Under the pieces are notes generated by a model. The model ran no database searches. It was given only the letters and a program-made list of their open reading frames with translations, and had not been told where the DNA came from. The position numbers and the translations under genes were made by a program. 64,000 nucleotides of DNA from Neelides folsomi (Eukaryota; Arthropoda; Collembola; Neelipleona; Neelidae): NCBI GenBank assembly GCA_034687125.1, contig JAQGBZ010000090.1, positions 1 to 64,000 on the forward strand, in the 5' to 3' direction. Positions 47,301-59,000 of this stretch are shown here, in pieces. The stretch's first letter is position 1; the number at the start of each line of letters is the position of its first letter.

Positions 47301-50300
47301 AATAAAATTACTTTTCCCATGATCTAAAATTAACATATCATACTTATTACAATAATAAAAGGTTTGAACCTTCAGTTAAAAGTGACATGAGACATGAGAG
47401 AAAACCTCTCGATCTGTAGTGAGTTTATCCGAGTATATTTCTATTGTTTTTCAAGAGTTTAAGGTAATGTAATCATGATGACAAAACAAGATTACGAAAT
47501 CTTAAATGTGCACAAATAACTTCTTCCTCTCTCTTTCTCTTTAACTGACTTAAAGAGCACTACAAATCTTCGTCAAGTAAATTGAGAATCTAAGCATTAG
47601 AATCAAATTAGTATGAAGCTGTTGTTTTAGAATGGCTTTTAAGAATTCCATGAGTGGCAAAGAGAAAAAAAGCTTATCCCTCAGGGGAACTCTTAATAGA
47701 CTATTTTAATTGACATGAGAGATCTCCTCGTCTCTCCGCATATCTTGAAGCCTTCGAGAGTCGTAAAATTTTATCGGTCGTGTTGATACTGCTAAAGTGA
47801 AGAGCTAATTCCAATATAGTCTTTTCCTCCTTTCCCTTCTCTTGCCCTTACTTAACTTATTTATAATTTCATAGGGACAATTTTTAATCCTCTTGCCTAT
47901 TTTTTGCCTACACTTTGTAACTTACTGTTCTTCTACTTTGAAATTCCCTTCCGAGGGAGTCTTTACAATTTAACTCATGCAGGACGAGGACATTTCTTCT
48001 CAAGTTCAAACACCTCTCACTCTTCAGAGACATTTAATTCAAAAATTAAATGTTTCCTCCTCTGGTTCAGACAACATCAAGCGCGAATCCAATTTAAGTT
48101 TAATCAAATCCACCAAAATTAACATCCCAGCATTCCCAGCCCAAGTGAGATTCAACAGCGAGGAGGATTTAAACTTGAGCATAAGGAAATGCCAAAGCAA
48201 ATAAACTATGTATTTTTAAATAGACGCCCAATCTAACAATCAGAATTAGTACACATAGAGGTAATAAAATCTTAAATGGCTTCATATCACGGCTTACTTA
48301 AACCATTTATTTCCCAACGGGAGATAAAACACGAATCATTTTTCCACATTCCTAGATTATAAACAAGGGTGCGAAAATATTCATAACACTGTTTTCCTCT
48401 TTTCGAAGGAATTTATCACCTTATTAGATAAGGATATATTTATGTATGAAGACTCCCCAGAGGAATGTCAATAAGGAACTCCTAATGCGTCTTTTAAAAT
48501 GAAAATAATGACTTTAAAAACTGTTTCAACACGTCTGAGAATTCCTCAAGTGGAGAAAAAGGAAGCTTCCTTGGATTATGAATTATGTAGGAAGGAATTA
48601 TAAATGTTGAGCGGAAACGCCGAATTTCATGACTATGAAATTATAAATTCTCTTTTAACTCCTCTGCTACTGGTTATTACATTATTACTTTTATCTCGCC
48701 CGAATATCCCCAAGCTTCGATCAACGTTGAAGCATTGAAAAAAAGGAATAGATATGCATATATCTATATTGTGTAAAAGAGAAACTTCCTCTTCCAAATT
48801 TCATTTTTGTTATTCATGAGATCAGGGTGTCGTGTCGAACATGTATAGACTCAATGTGGTTTTTAGAAAAACTTTCCGTGTGGAATGAAAAGAACAAAAT
48901 TAAATCCTCCCTCTCACTACTGTTTTCTAATTTTTATATACTCCAATAATAAACATCTTAAAACATTTTAATGAAATCTGCCCTTACGAGTAAAAGAATA
49001 ATCTTGTCTTGTTTAATTGTTTCCTTACATGTTTAACATAAAGATAAATATTATTTATTTGGAATGCGCATATTAAATAACCCATTGTTTACTATAAACA
49101 ATAAAGGACAGATAGTGAAATGGTATTTAAACTAAAGGTAATTAAGTGACATGTTTAAAGTTTATTAATTAATATGAAAAAATGAAACTGAAGAGAAATG
49201 AACTTTTGGCAAGTAGCAATTAAATTAAATTAAATTATATGGAGAAGTAACACAAGATAATCACGCATTTCGTAGAAGAAGCACCTTGGTGTATTCAAAG
49301 CATTTCTATTTGTATTTTTTTTCTTTTCATTTGAATAACAATCGGGTTGGAAATTTCGTAAGATGCAGATGAGATAGAAAAAAGGAAAAAGAGTGTCGCT
49401 GTATTCTTCGAAATAAACGGTCTCGGGACGACAGTTGGGATGATATCTTTCCTCACGTTTAGCTTTACGTAATTCAATGAAGACTCTCCGATACGCCTCA
49501 AACAGTATTTAAATTCTAACCAAAGAGGAAGAGGGAAAACACGGAAGCGGCGTCTTCACGCCTCTACTGATAAATCCATTTCATTCGATTCGAAAGAAAG
49601 GTAAAATGGTTGTAAATGTTCTCAATCTACACACGAACAGATAAAATTAAATATTCTTCAAATTCCTCCATTGGAAAAAAGCATTAAAATCGATCTCTCG
49701 ACGCTATCGCCTCCCTCCGCTGGATATATCAAAGGGAGATGAAGAAGCCAAAATATTTGGTTTGGATGTCGTAAAAAATTCCGCGAAGGGACGACGGCTG
49801 ATTAGTGATAAGACGAAGGCAGAGGAGAAGAACACGACAGAATTCCAATAGATGAAAAAAATGATCTTTCTCGGAATTTGGGAACGAAGAAGAAAAGCGA
49901 GGAAATGTTCATGTCTTGTTTCGCTCCAAACTAACTAATTTTAGACCCTTGATGACATGACAAAAGAAACCAAGAAGAAGATCCGAAGCTCAAATTTCCC
50001 CCTTGACTCGTCACCCGGCGAAATGTATAGAAAAGAGTAAAAAAACGTTACCTTTAGACAGGATGAGGAACAATGAAGTCGGATCTTTGGTGAATGAAGA
50101 GATGAAATTCACCCATGGATGTCCTCACACGATGGAAGTAAAAGAATGACTGACTTTAACTTTGCCATTTTGATGGGGGATTTCAGGTGAGCGGCAGGTG
50201 AGGGAAAAACCTCCTCGTGTGTTTACAACCCTTACAACCAACCACCCCATTGTTGAACCTCATTTTGATAAATTCAAAACAACCCTATTCTTACAAGTAC

Positions 50301-53300
50301 ATATAGAATTCATAGTTATTTTTGGTTTAAACATCTTCACCATTATTATAATATTTATAACTAACTATCATTTTATCTCAAAGTCAAATCATACAAGAGA
50401 TCCAAAGGCATAATAAAACGCATGAATTCATTTATTAAAGAGGATATTAACTCAAGTAATGTAATTGAAATGGATAATTTGATATTTTTCAATGTTGAAG
50501 ATTTTCTTTAAAAAAATAGTTTATTTGGGTTAATGAAGTCATTCAATTTTAAGTTTGTTGTAAAATATGAGTACTTATTCTTATTCTTATTAGTCATGTA
50601 TTAAATACATGCCTTAAATAAATGCTATACACCTACCTATTTGAGACACGAATATAAATACATACTTTTACGTACTTTTAGTATTTGTGTTACATGAAGT
50701 GTATCACATAACAATAATCTTTTGGGAGTCCTTGAGTTATTGAGAAGTTTAACACCCTATTGTTGTCATTTTTAAGTCTCAGTTAGGGGAACATTAGTCT
50801 GAATTGGAATGCCCATGGCCTGCATGTTTTAAATGAGCGACTCCACTTTTCGTTGGTTTCCACTATCCCAGATTCCCTAATTGCAAATTCGAAGTCTACG
50901 TGTGGGCGTAGCGAGCTCGTTTCACACAAAGAAATTTTGTTTTAAACAAGGGAATCTCGCTTTATGCATTTATGATTCTTGGCTCTTGTTGTTAGAGCCA
51001 ATTCTCACCCCAATTTATTTCTTATGGTCCGGTAAAAGAAGCCTCCCTTTAATAGGCCATAGGACGGCAAAGAAAGGCTCACTTCCAAAAACAATAAAAA
51101 ACGAGCCACTACCATCTGTTCTCTGTTATTAAAATGAGCAAGGATTTTTTACCCATAAGAATCCGCTTTCCAAAACAATAATGAACTTAACATTTGCGGT
51201 CACATCTACCAAGAAATACCATCACAAATAAACAACGTTTCAAAAATGTAAGAAATCAGGCCATTTTTTACAAAATTGCATTGGAATGTAAAGAAAGCTA
51301 AATTTTCAAATCATACCTATTGTTAGATATAATAAATACTAATACTGGTATAAACAAAAAGATGCTTAAATGCTCGTTGTACTTTATGACTCATTTCAAC
51401 CAGGAATTTGATTTTACGATTCCTCAAATTGGAGTAATTCAATTTAAACAAATGGTGAAGGCTTGAAAAAGCTCTAAGCTTATTCAACCCATCCCAACAG
51501 CATCTTGTAAAAAGGAATAGAAAATCACTCAGGGCCAAAAAAGAAAATGTGTTGTGAGAATTTGAGTTGATTTATCAAAGCAATGGAGTGGTTTAAAGAA
51601 CCTGAGTCCATATAAATGTCATCTAGGGTAATTTAAAGCAAATGGAAGTTTTGAAAGGATCCATGTCACTTGAGGATTTAACTTGGGGATTGAGGACGAG
51701 CAAAAATAACGTTGATTAAGTAGATTGAGAACTCTGGAGTCGTTTTTGATAAAATTCAAGTTCTCTCTTTCTTTATTATATTGTGTGAGGGATAAACGAT
51801 CCTCAATTGAAGATAATTAAGAAGAGAGCTTTACTCCTGAGCTCTCCCATTAGTACAGAGGGGAGACATGTGGGCTCATTTGTTGGACAGTTGGTGTCAA
51901 AATTGAGTATAGGACATTGTCCTCTCTTTCGCCTGGCGAAACGAAAGTGACTGAAGAGTATCATTAGAAGAAACCGAAGACTCGCTGCGGCAGCTCCTGA
52001 TGGTTGGTGAAAAAATGAATTTGGATCGTAGAAAGTTAAAGCTAGCCATAGTTAAACTTACACTAAATACATACGAAATTCAAATGACGATGAACAAACC
52101 CATAAATCCCAAGCTGGTCAAAGCAGTTGCTGTCGATACATCTAATTTGACCACAATGGCAAGGAAAAACCCACACGCATTTTACAACTTGTCTTTTCCA
52201 ACTGTTCCAAGGACCCGCAAATGATAAATCAGAGGAAAAAGGTTTAATGATTCTCAACAGCTTCATGATTTGTTTACCTTTTCAGTTTATTATTTCCATT
52301 TTTTTCCTTTCCATTTTTGAAAGTGAGAGCGACTGAAATTAATCTCAATCATTGGGTCGAGCAATTTAGTTATTTCCTATCCTTTACATTTCATCTTCTC
52401 CTCGCTCAGAATGCAAATCATTAGCCATTGTCAAACTGCCCACGATTAATTTCAGTGCCATTTTTTTATTCTTTGCATCATGGGCTTCATCAGGAGATGC
52501 AATTTCATTGTAAAGTCCCGAAATGGAGAGAGCCGCTTTTGATGAGAATTTTTGACGCCACTCTGCCGAATAAATAGAACAATGAAAGTTACAGATTGTT
52601 TTATGAAGTGATTCCAAAACATCAGCTTTTAAAATGAGCTTTTATAGCAAAACTTTACCAATCTAGCCTTTGTTAGATATACAATACTTTATACTTTTAT
52701 TTATTAAATATAAGGTATTAGGGGTTTTGTTTGTACCTAATGTTCGTATTAGTACATCTTTATAACTACCTGTACATATGCTATAGTAGATACCACACAT
52801 CTTAAAGTAATATTTTTGTATATTGTACTAATGAAATATAGGAGCTTATGATTCGCAGATTAACCATTCGTTTAAGCATAAAGAAGATGAGTAAAATCTT
52901 TACTTAAACTTAATTAAAGTCGTGAAGATTTCGGCACGCTCTGTGGATCTAATTGGTAAATTAGTAAATGATATTTCTACGCACTCTCTTTTCTTAAGCG
53001 AAGCCATGATAATGAAATCAACTTTTACTGTTTCTACCTCATAGAACTCTCAATGAAATAATGTAAAATCTGGTTTACCAGTTTGGCAAATAATAGAAAT
53101 GAAAATTAGGATGAAATTGCAGTTTTCTTCAAGGCTTCGTGAATTTATGATCAATAAATAAATAGAAACAAGTTTTATGGTCCCATTCCTAATTTTTGAA
53201 ATAGGATTTTAAATTTTATATGAGAATTAATTTAACATTAAAAATCAGCAGATGATTACTTGAAATAAATTTTCAAACTCAAATTGAAGATTTCTTTCTA

Positions 53301-53837
53301 AATAATTACGCTTTTAATTTATACATATAGGTAGTAAGTATACTATTACTAAAAGAAGTATTTTATTACAAAATGGAAATAGAATTTAAGAGAACTGAAG
53401 GTAAATCATTGTCAATCGAACCAATAGGACAATATAAAATATTGTAGAATAATAAATCAATTTAATTAACTTCTTTTAAGAATGAGTTATATGATTGCAT
53501 GAGTGGATGAATTTTGTTAGATCTACAATTGAGGGAACCGAATTGTCTTTGTAAAGCAATAATTTAGCATTTCAACTTTCCACATCCTCAATCACTTAAT
53601 GGAAAAATTGCAATACTTACACGTGGGAATATATTCACTAAATCAAAAAATTGGACCAATGTATAAAATAACAGCATAAAAGCATGCAAAAGAGCAAAAG
53701 GTGTCTGTACACGCAATGCTAATTTGTTGAATCAGGAAAGAGTTGGAGTGGGAATGGGAAGCCGTGAGAAAGAAAGGTTGAAGTTATTCAACACAATATT
53801 ATACATAATAATCTCTTGTCATTCCCCAGCAATCAAG
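41351..53837. other. Gene-poor region upstream of the mwh-like gene
   Basis: No exon set could be joined here. Patches of higher GC (about 41380-42200, 45300-45780, 47900-48200, 49500-50220, 51840-52230 and 52380-52620) carry open frames on one or both strands, none recognisable. The best candidates are 47977-48204 (+), 75 codons from an ATG, and 45601-45490 (-), which ends at a good donor (AAAG/GTAAGC) and could be a non-coding or upstream exon. A 5-bp tandem repeat (AATTA units) lies at about 49218-49236. Regulatory DNA for mwh is a reasonable but untested use. Confidence 0.5.
46807..46853. repeat. Small nested direct and inverted repeat
   Basis: The 13-mer TATCTTTTGGGTA occurs twice in direct order about 18 bases apart, and the unit is bounded by TACCGTAT on the left and ATACGGTA on the right, which are reverse complements. 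The whole fits in under 50 bases. It could be a deletion product of a small element or a chance duplication. Confidence 0.5.
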
Positions 53838-54067
53838 ATGGATGATGCAATGGAAGAGTTTAAAAATGAAAGTATGCAAATTGAGCAGAGATCAATGAGG
53901 TGGAAATTGATGGATCTGTTTGATGAGAAAGAGTCACAAGTGACTGGGCTCAAAACCTAATGGACCTGCTGGAAAGAGAATTAAGGAACTTCTCCACATT
54001 CATCGGAACATCACACAGCATGGCTCATCACATCAGAGATGAGATCGAGAGATTCTCAACCAGATAA
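53838..54067 (+). pseudogene. Coding-like stretch interrupted by a frameshift
   Basis: From an ATG at 53838 the frame reads as an acidic helix (MDDAMEEFKNESMQIEQRSM) up to about 53940 and then soon stops at 53958. The reading then looks protein-like in another frame: from about 53942 it continues through WAQNLMDLLERELRNF and HHIRDEIERF to a stop at 54065. Joining the two needs a shift of -1 (or +2). Together they would make about 75 residues, mostly amphipathic helix. No intron fits between them. I do not recognise the family. It may be a decayed gene, a sequence error or a real frameshift site. The frame is also open for 38 codons upstream, from 53724. Confidence 0.35.
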
Positions 54068-55269
54068 ATAGTTAAAATACAGAGAAGTGAAAAATAATCA
54101 ACGTCAGTTCACATCCTTTCCTTTGATCCAATATTTTTATTTCCTCTTTTAGATATTACACTGTACTCCGTATACAATGTACATCGGTGCATGTAAGTAC
54201 TATCTGTATATTAGTATTATGCTACATTTGCTCACTAAAAAATAAACGTGTTTATACTAGATCTATTCGTATTTTCTCACATATTGTATAAACTAAACAA
54301 GATCAACAATTATTTGTCTCATTTGCACAATTCGCATTGATTTTAATTACTCTACAATTTTATCTACTACATACAGCTTTACAATTCTCTCTGTACTACA
54401 TTTGTATTGTGTATTAATAGACTGCACTACATGCATAATGTTACGAACTTCCTACTTATTTTGTTGATAACAAATGAATGAATCATTCGAGGTTTTTCCA
54501 CAAATTTTCCACCTTTAATTTAATTGTTAAATTACTTATTCCTTATAGCCAAAAATTAAAACCAAAATTTTGGGTAACTGTGCTAATAGTTAATTTGCCC
54601 TATCTACCACCACACGTTATGGTTAATATAAAAAAGCTTTTGGGATGAGTAAAGGAAGATGATGGACACGTGCATTAAGAAGGAATCCACCCAAATCGGA
54701 AATCCATTACCGAATTTACGTAGGTTGAATGTAGGGCGGAGGAAATGTAATTCAAGCCATTTGGCCTACAAACGCATTGAGTCCAATCAGATTTATGAAG
54801 GTAGAAAAGGATGTGTTGGAGTGGGAGTTTATAAAGAGTCAATATGTAATTATCCTTTCATATTAGCTTGACCTTCTCTCGAGACTCAGCGGATGCTCAG
54901 AGAAGAGCTTAAATGAACCTTCGCACGGGCTTTTGCAAACTCACATCTGCGGTGATTAGCTGCGCTTAATCCATTAACAAAATTGGTTTCGTGAGCAAAA
55001 AAAATTCCCTGGAAGAACTCTTACATCATTAGTTGAGTTTGAAAAATTTCGTAAAATGGATTTCATCTGATGCTTCCAACAACGCCCTTTCATATTTCAA
55101 AATGAACCGGAGATTTGAATCTATTGAGAACTTTGGTAATGAGTGGGCCTCATAAGGATCTCTCATGGTCCGGAAATGAGGAAGGTGAGCGAGGTTTGGG
55201 AATAAGATGCGTAGGACGAGAGAGGAATCAAAACTTATCGTTTGTATGGGATTCCTGGGTCGAAGAACG
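54068..55269. other. Intergenic, nothing recognised
   Basis: The first 600 bases are AT-rich with many TACAT/TACTA motifs. From about 54870 the GC rises toward the unidentified minus-strand exons. Open frames at 54659-54871 and 55029-55269 show no family features. The latter part would be the 3' UTR of the minus-strand gene. Confidence 0.5.
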
Positions 55270-55889
55270 CTACACGGAGTCGTACGAGTCCTCCTCATAT
55301 CTGATGATGAACCGGCCAGGCCCTCCGGTTCCACTCCCCAACCTGCAAGGAGAGATCTTGGAGGAGAAAGGGGGAGGTCTAAATTTAAAGATTTCACTCA
55401 ATGGAAAAAATTAGCCCAAGGCCTTTTTTGATGTTCCAGCCCCAAATGTCAAGCGGAGGTATATGAAAGTCGGATGGAGAATCTCTGTGGATGGGACAGA
55501 GGGAAAAAGAGTTGGGAGCCGAAGTGAGAAATCCCCGTGTGTAGACAGAAACACTCCAAGGACGACCCTTCATCTCACTCGCATAAGAAAAGTGATCGTC
55601 AGATCCACTCAGCCATCCGACCTTTTCACTTCTACACTCCCAACCAGAGTTTCATAGTTAGCTCCTTAATAGAATAGAGAGACCTTCAGCGATCAGAGCC
55701 TCTGTTTCGTAATCCCATTTTCGCATTCGCGTTTTGGCGAAGCTCGCCAAGCGCACGCACGAGACGAGTCATTAGAAACCTGGCTGGTGAAGATCGCGCC
55801 TTCCTCCTCATTCCTCTTTTGCTGAGTCCACGGGGCCGTTTGAGCTTCTTACGCTCCAATTTGTCACAAGCAACTTTTCTCCGCAATTT
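55270..55889 (-). CDS. Two terminal exons of an unrecognised gene
   Basis: Exon 55889-55780 starts after an acceptor (TTTGACAG) and ends at a donor (CCAG/GTTTCT), leaving two bases of a codon. Exon 55342-55270 starts after a strong pyrimidine-rich acceptor and completes that codon. Together they give 60 residues. The first exon is strongly basic (KLERKKLKRPRGLSKRG, MRRKARSSPAR). The second is a Gly-rich turn, then RFIIRYEEDSYDSV and stop. The last residues, DSV, fit a class I PDZ-ligand pattern. GC content is far above the surroundings. I know no family with this end. Upstream exons would have to lie beyond 55889, overlapping the opposite-strand gene. Open frames on the plus strand across 55115-55431 compete with this reading, so the call is tentative. 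Confidence 0.4.
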
Positions 55890-56065
55890 CTGTCAAACAC
55901 GTTAAGCCCTTAAAGACACAATAAACTCTTTAATGGGAGATTCATAAAGAAGTGGGAGTGGGCCTGTACAGTGTTATTATTGGTTCTGGGGAAGTTCATT
56001 CAAGAAACTGTTCAAAACAAACAATCCCTAATTTGTTAAGAACCAATTTGTGCTTTTGTGGATAA

Positions 56066-59000
56066 AATGGGGCTAGTCAGGAATTGCTGCGGGTTTTGGG
56101 ACCTCAAAGGAGGGGCGCGGAACATTGCCATCATTTCAATGGTAAGATATATAAAAAAGGATTTAATAATGTGCCAAAGTGAGGATTAAAGAGGCGTGGA
56201 TATTGAGCAGAATACACCGATAGTCGCTTTATAATTAATGCCTTTCTTCAGAATTTGGTCCTTTTGGCTCCTCTTCACTTCGCCTTGACTCTTTTCCTCT
56301 TTGCCCCTATTACGTCTCGCTCTGCATAAACAAACTTTCTACTGTTACCTTTGGGATCAAAATATGCACGTATTTTGGGAGGCGACCAATACATACAAAA
56401 CATTGTGTATTCTCCTTTATTTATTACAACTCACGCAATTTACATCCGTATTTCCAAATTAATGCTCTTTTAAAAAGAGTACAAATTGAGTACAGGATCC
56501 GTAATAGGAGAAGGCTTCATAGTATTAACTTTTTTCAATACGTGTGCTTGTGTTTTAGAAAAAACGCTTCTCGCTACATGTATGTAAAAGCTTATCTTTG
56601 ATGAGGGTATTAGCAAAATTGAAAAGTCAATTTTCCCCTTGCACTTTGGACGGCGGGACATATGGGCATATCCAAATTGAGATTCACCTTCGAGTGATTT
56701 GAGCCAAGACTTATTGGACACACAAGATAGTGGCTCCGGACGGCGCGAGAGTTGCTCATGTACTTTACTCGGATGTCTACGTAAATGGGATTTAAACTTT
56801 TGTTATTAATGTCAACAGACCTGGGCGTTTTAGGGAAGGGAGAGACGAGTTATTTCCCCCATTTACAACTTACACGGGGAAGAGGGATTGGAGGCAAAGA
56901 GAGACGATAGGGAAACAACACCTCCAGTCAACAACTTTTTACCCTTTCCAATGAATTGTGAAGCGTTGAGAAACTTCCTAACAAATAAGAACATATTTAA
57001 CCACACAAACAAGGTTTTTGAACATGAGGAATAAGACATCTTCATGTTGTGATTTTTCTCTTTCCAAAAAACGAGTGTTAAGTTGAATAGAAGACTTTAG
57101 GCATATACATTTATATTTTGATTCTCCTGAGTAAACACCATTCAAATGGGGAGTGGGCGAAGGAATAAAATCAAGAAACCCATTAAATTCACAAGAGATA
57201 AAATTCCAAGTAAAAGATTGAACTTTCGACATATGAGGAATTGGACGTAAAACATCAATACCATTTGCCGACTGTTGAATTATTGCATCACATTTTAATT
57301 TTGAATGCATTATGCCGTACATTAGTTTAGGGAGTCTAATTATATATCGTTGATTCATACCCCTTATACATCGTATATCTTTGGTATCATATCTCGTATA
57401 GGCAAATTCTCGTATATAATATATATCGTAAGTAATATATCTCTTTTGTTACTCGTAAATTTATTTCTCGTCTAGTATTAATAGGTGAGTAGAATGTATT
57501 AGCAAAAGATGAATTTTTTAGTTTTATTCTAGATAATTTTGTGATATATACTAATCATTCAAGCATGCGTTTTGGTGAACGTTTATGAATGAATGTGGTC
57601 ATGGCGGGAAATCGTGTCACAAAGAGCAAAGACAGATTAAAAGAGCTCATTTTTCAACACCATGAGGTATTATTAATATATTGATTACTTAAATAAAGTG
57701 TGTTATTGTGCGTATAATAAGATTTAAAGTACATTTTAATTTATGGTACAAAATATGAATATGAATTAATAATTAAACCATCAATATGAAATATGAGTTA
57801 TCAATGATTAACACTCATTTTAAATACGGGCGTGGTTTACAATTCTTTACTAGCGTTGTGTAATTGTGTACCTACATAAATTAATTTATAAGGAGCTAAT
57901 TATTTCCTTTTTACATTTAAACTTCTATCATTGGTGTTGGTGAAAATTGTAGCCATTTGAAAGTATTCCGAAGCCAATTGAATGAAAAATGATTTAGGCG
58001 ATCATAAATTATTTGAACTGTGTGCTGTGTGATTTTTATTATTGGATTGGATACATTGCTTAAATAGGAACATACCATATTTATTATTAGAGTATTTTTG
58101 CTAATTGTAAGAGAAGAAGAGAATTTTTACAAGTTCCAACTCTGTAGCAAACGGTTATATAATTTATTTAGTGTATGATTTTTCTGGGTTGAAATTGGCA
58201 ATGCAATGAGTTACGAATTGAATTTGCATTATGACTACTTTTTTACACATACATGATCAGCTAAACAAGGATTCCTAAGTAGACATTTAGTTTGGTTAGG
58301 GCATAGGATTTAAATTTATTTTCTCATCCTTTTAGTAAAAAGTGTTCTTATCATTATGCTGAATGTTGACTGGTTGACTCCCTCAAAGTCTCTCAAAGAT
58401 TCCTTAAATGGCACTCATTTCACTTCACGCTTTTATCATTCTTCTTCTCAATTAAACCAGAATTGCCCATTTAGTTTTGCCAGCATTTTCTGAATACTTT
58501 TCTCTTACATCAGATTTTAGGATATACATAATATACATTATTTTGTATGCCTAATTTATTCGCATATTATGCAAAAGACATGCTTGCTTTGTAAATTAGT
58601 CAATGTCATTTTACGGTCAAATCATTTAATATTATACAACCAACCATTTTCATCATAATAGGGATAAATGCAAATTACACACTTATATTTATAATGATTA
58701 AATATAGTAGTTAAATAAGTTACGTAACATAATGCTAATTACCTATATGAATTTACGAATTTTTCATCTTATCCGTTGGTATATGTTCGTATAGCTAAAT
58801 GAATCCTACATTTAATCTGGATATTCAGAATCATACGTAATATGTAAATAACTACAAGTAAATAATATTTAATTGTTAGTTATTGTTATTATATTATCTA
58901 CTACTTGTATGTATTATGTATCATTCCATCCAAATGCAATTTAATCTGTTCATTTGAATAGCTCAATTATAATGTAACAATATGGGTCATTAATCTACCA

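Noticed and set aside
55115-55431. Plus-strand open frames of 74 and 99 codons
   Set aside because: Kept only as a competing reading: no plus-strand splice sites or start context support them, while the minus strand has a strong acceptor and a phase match. Not fully excluded.
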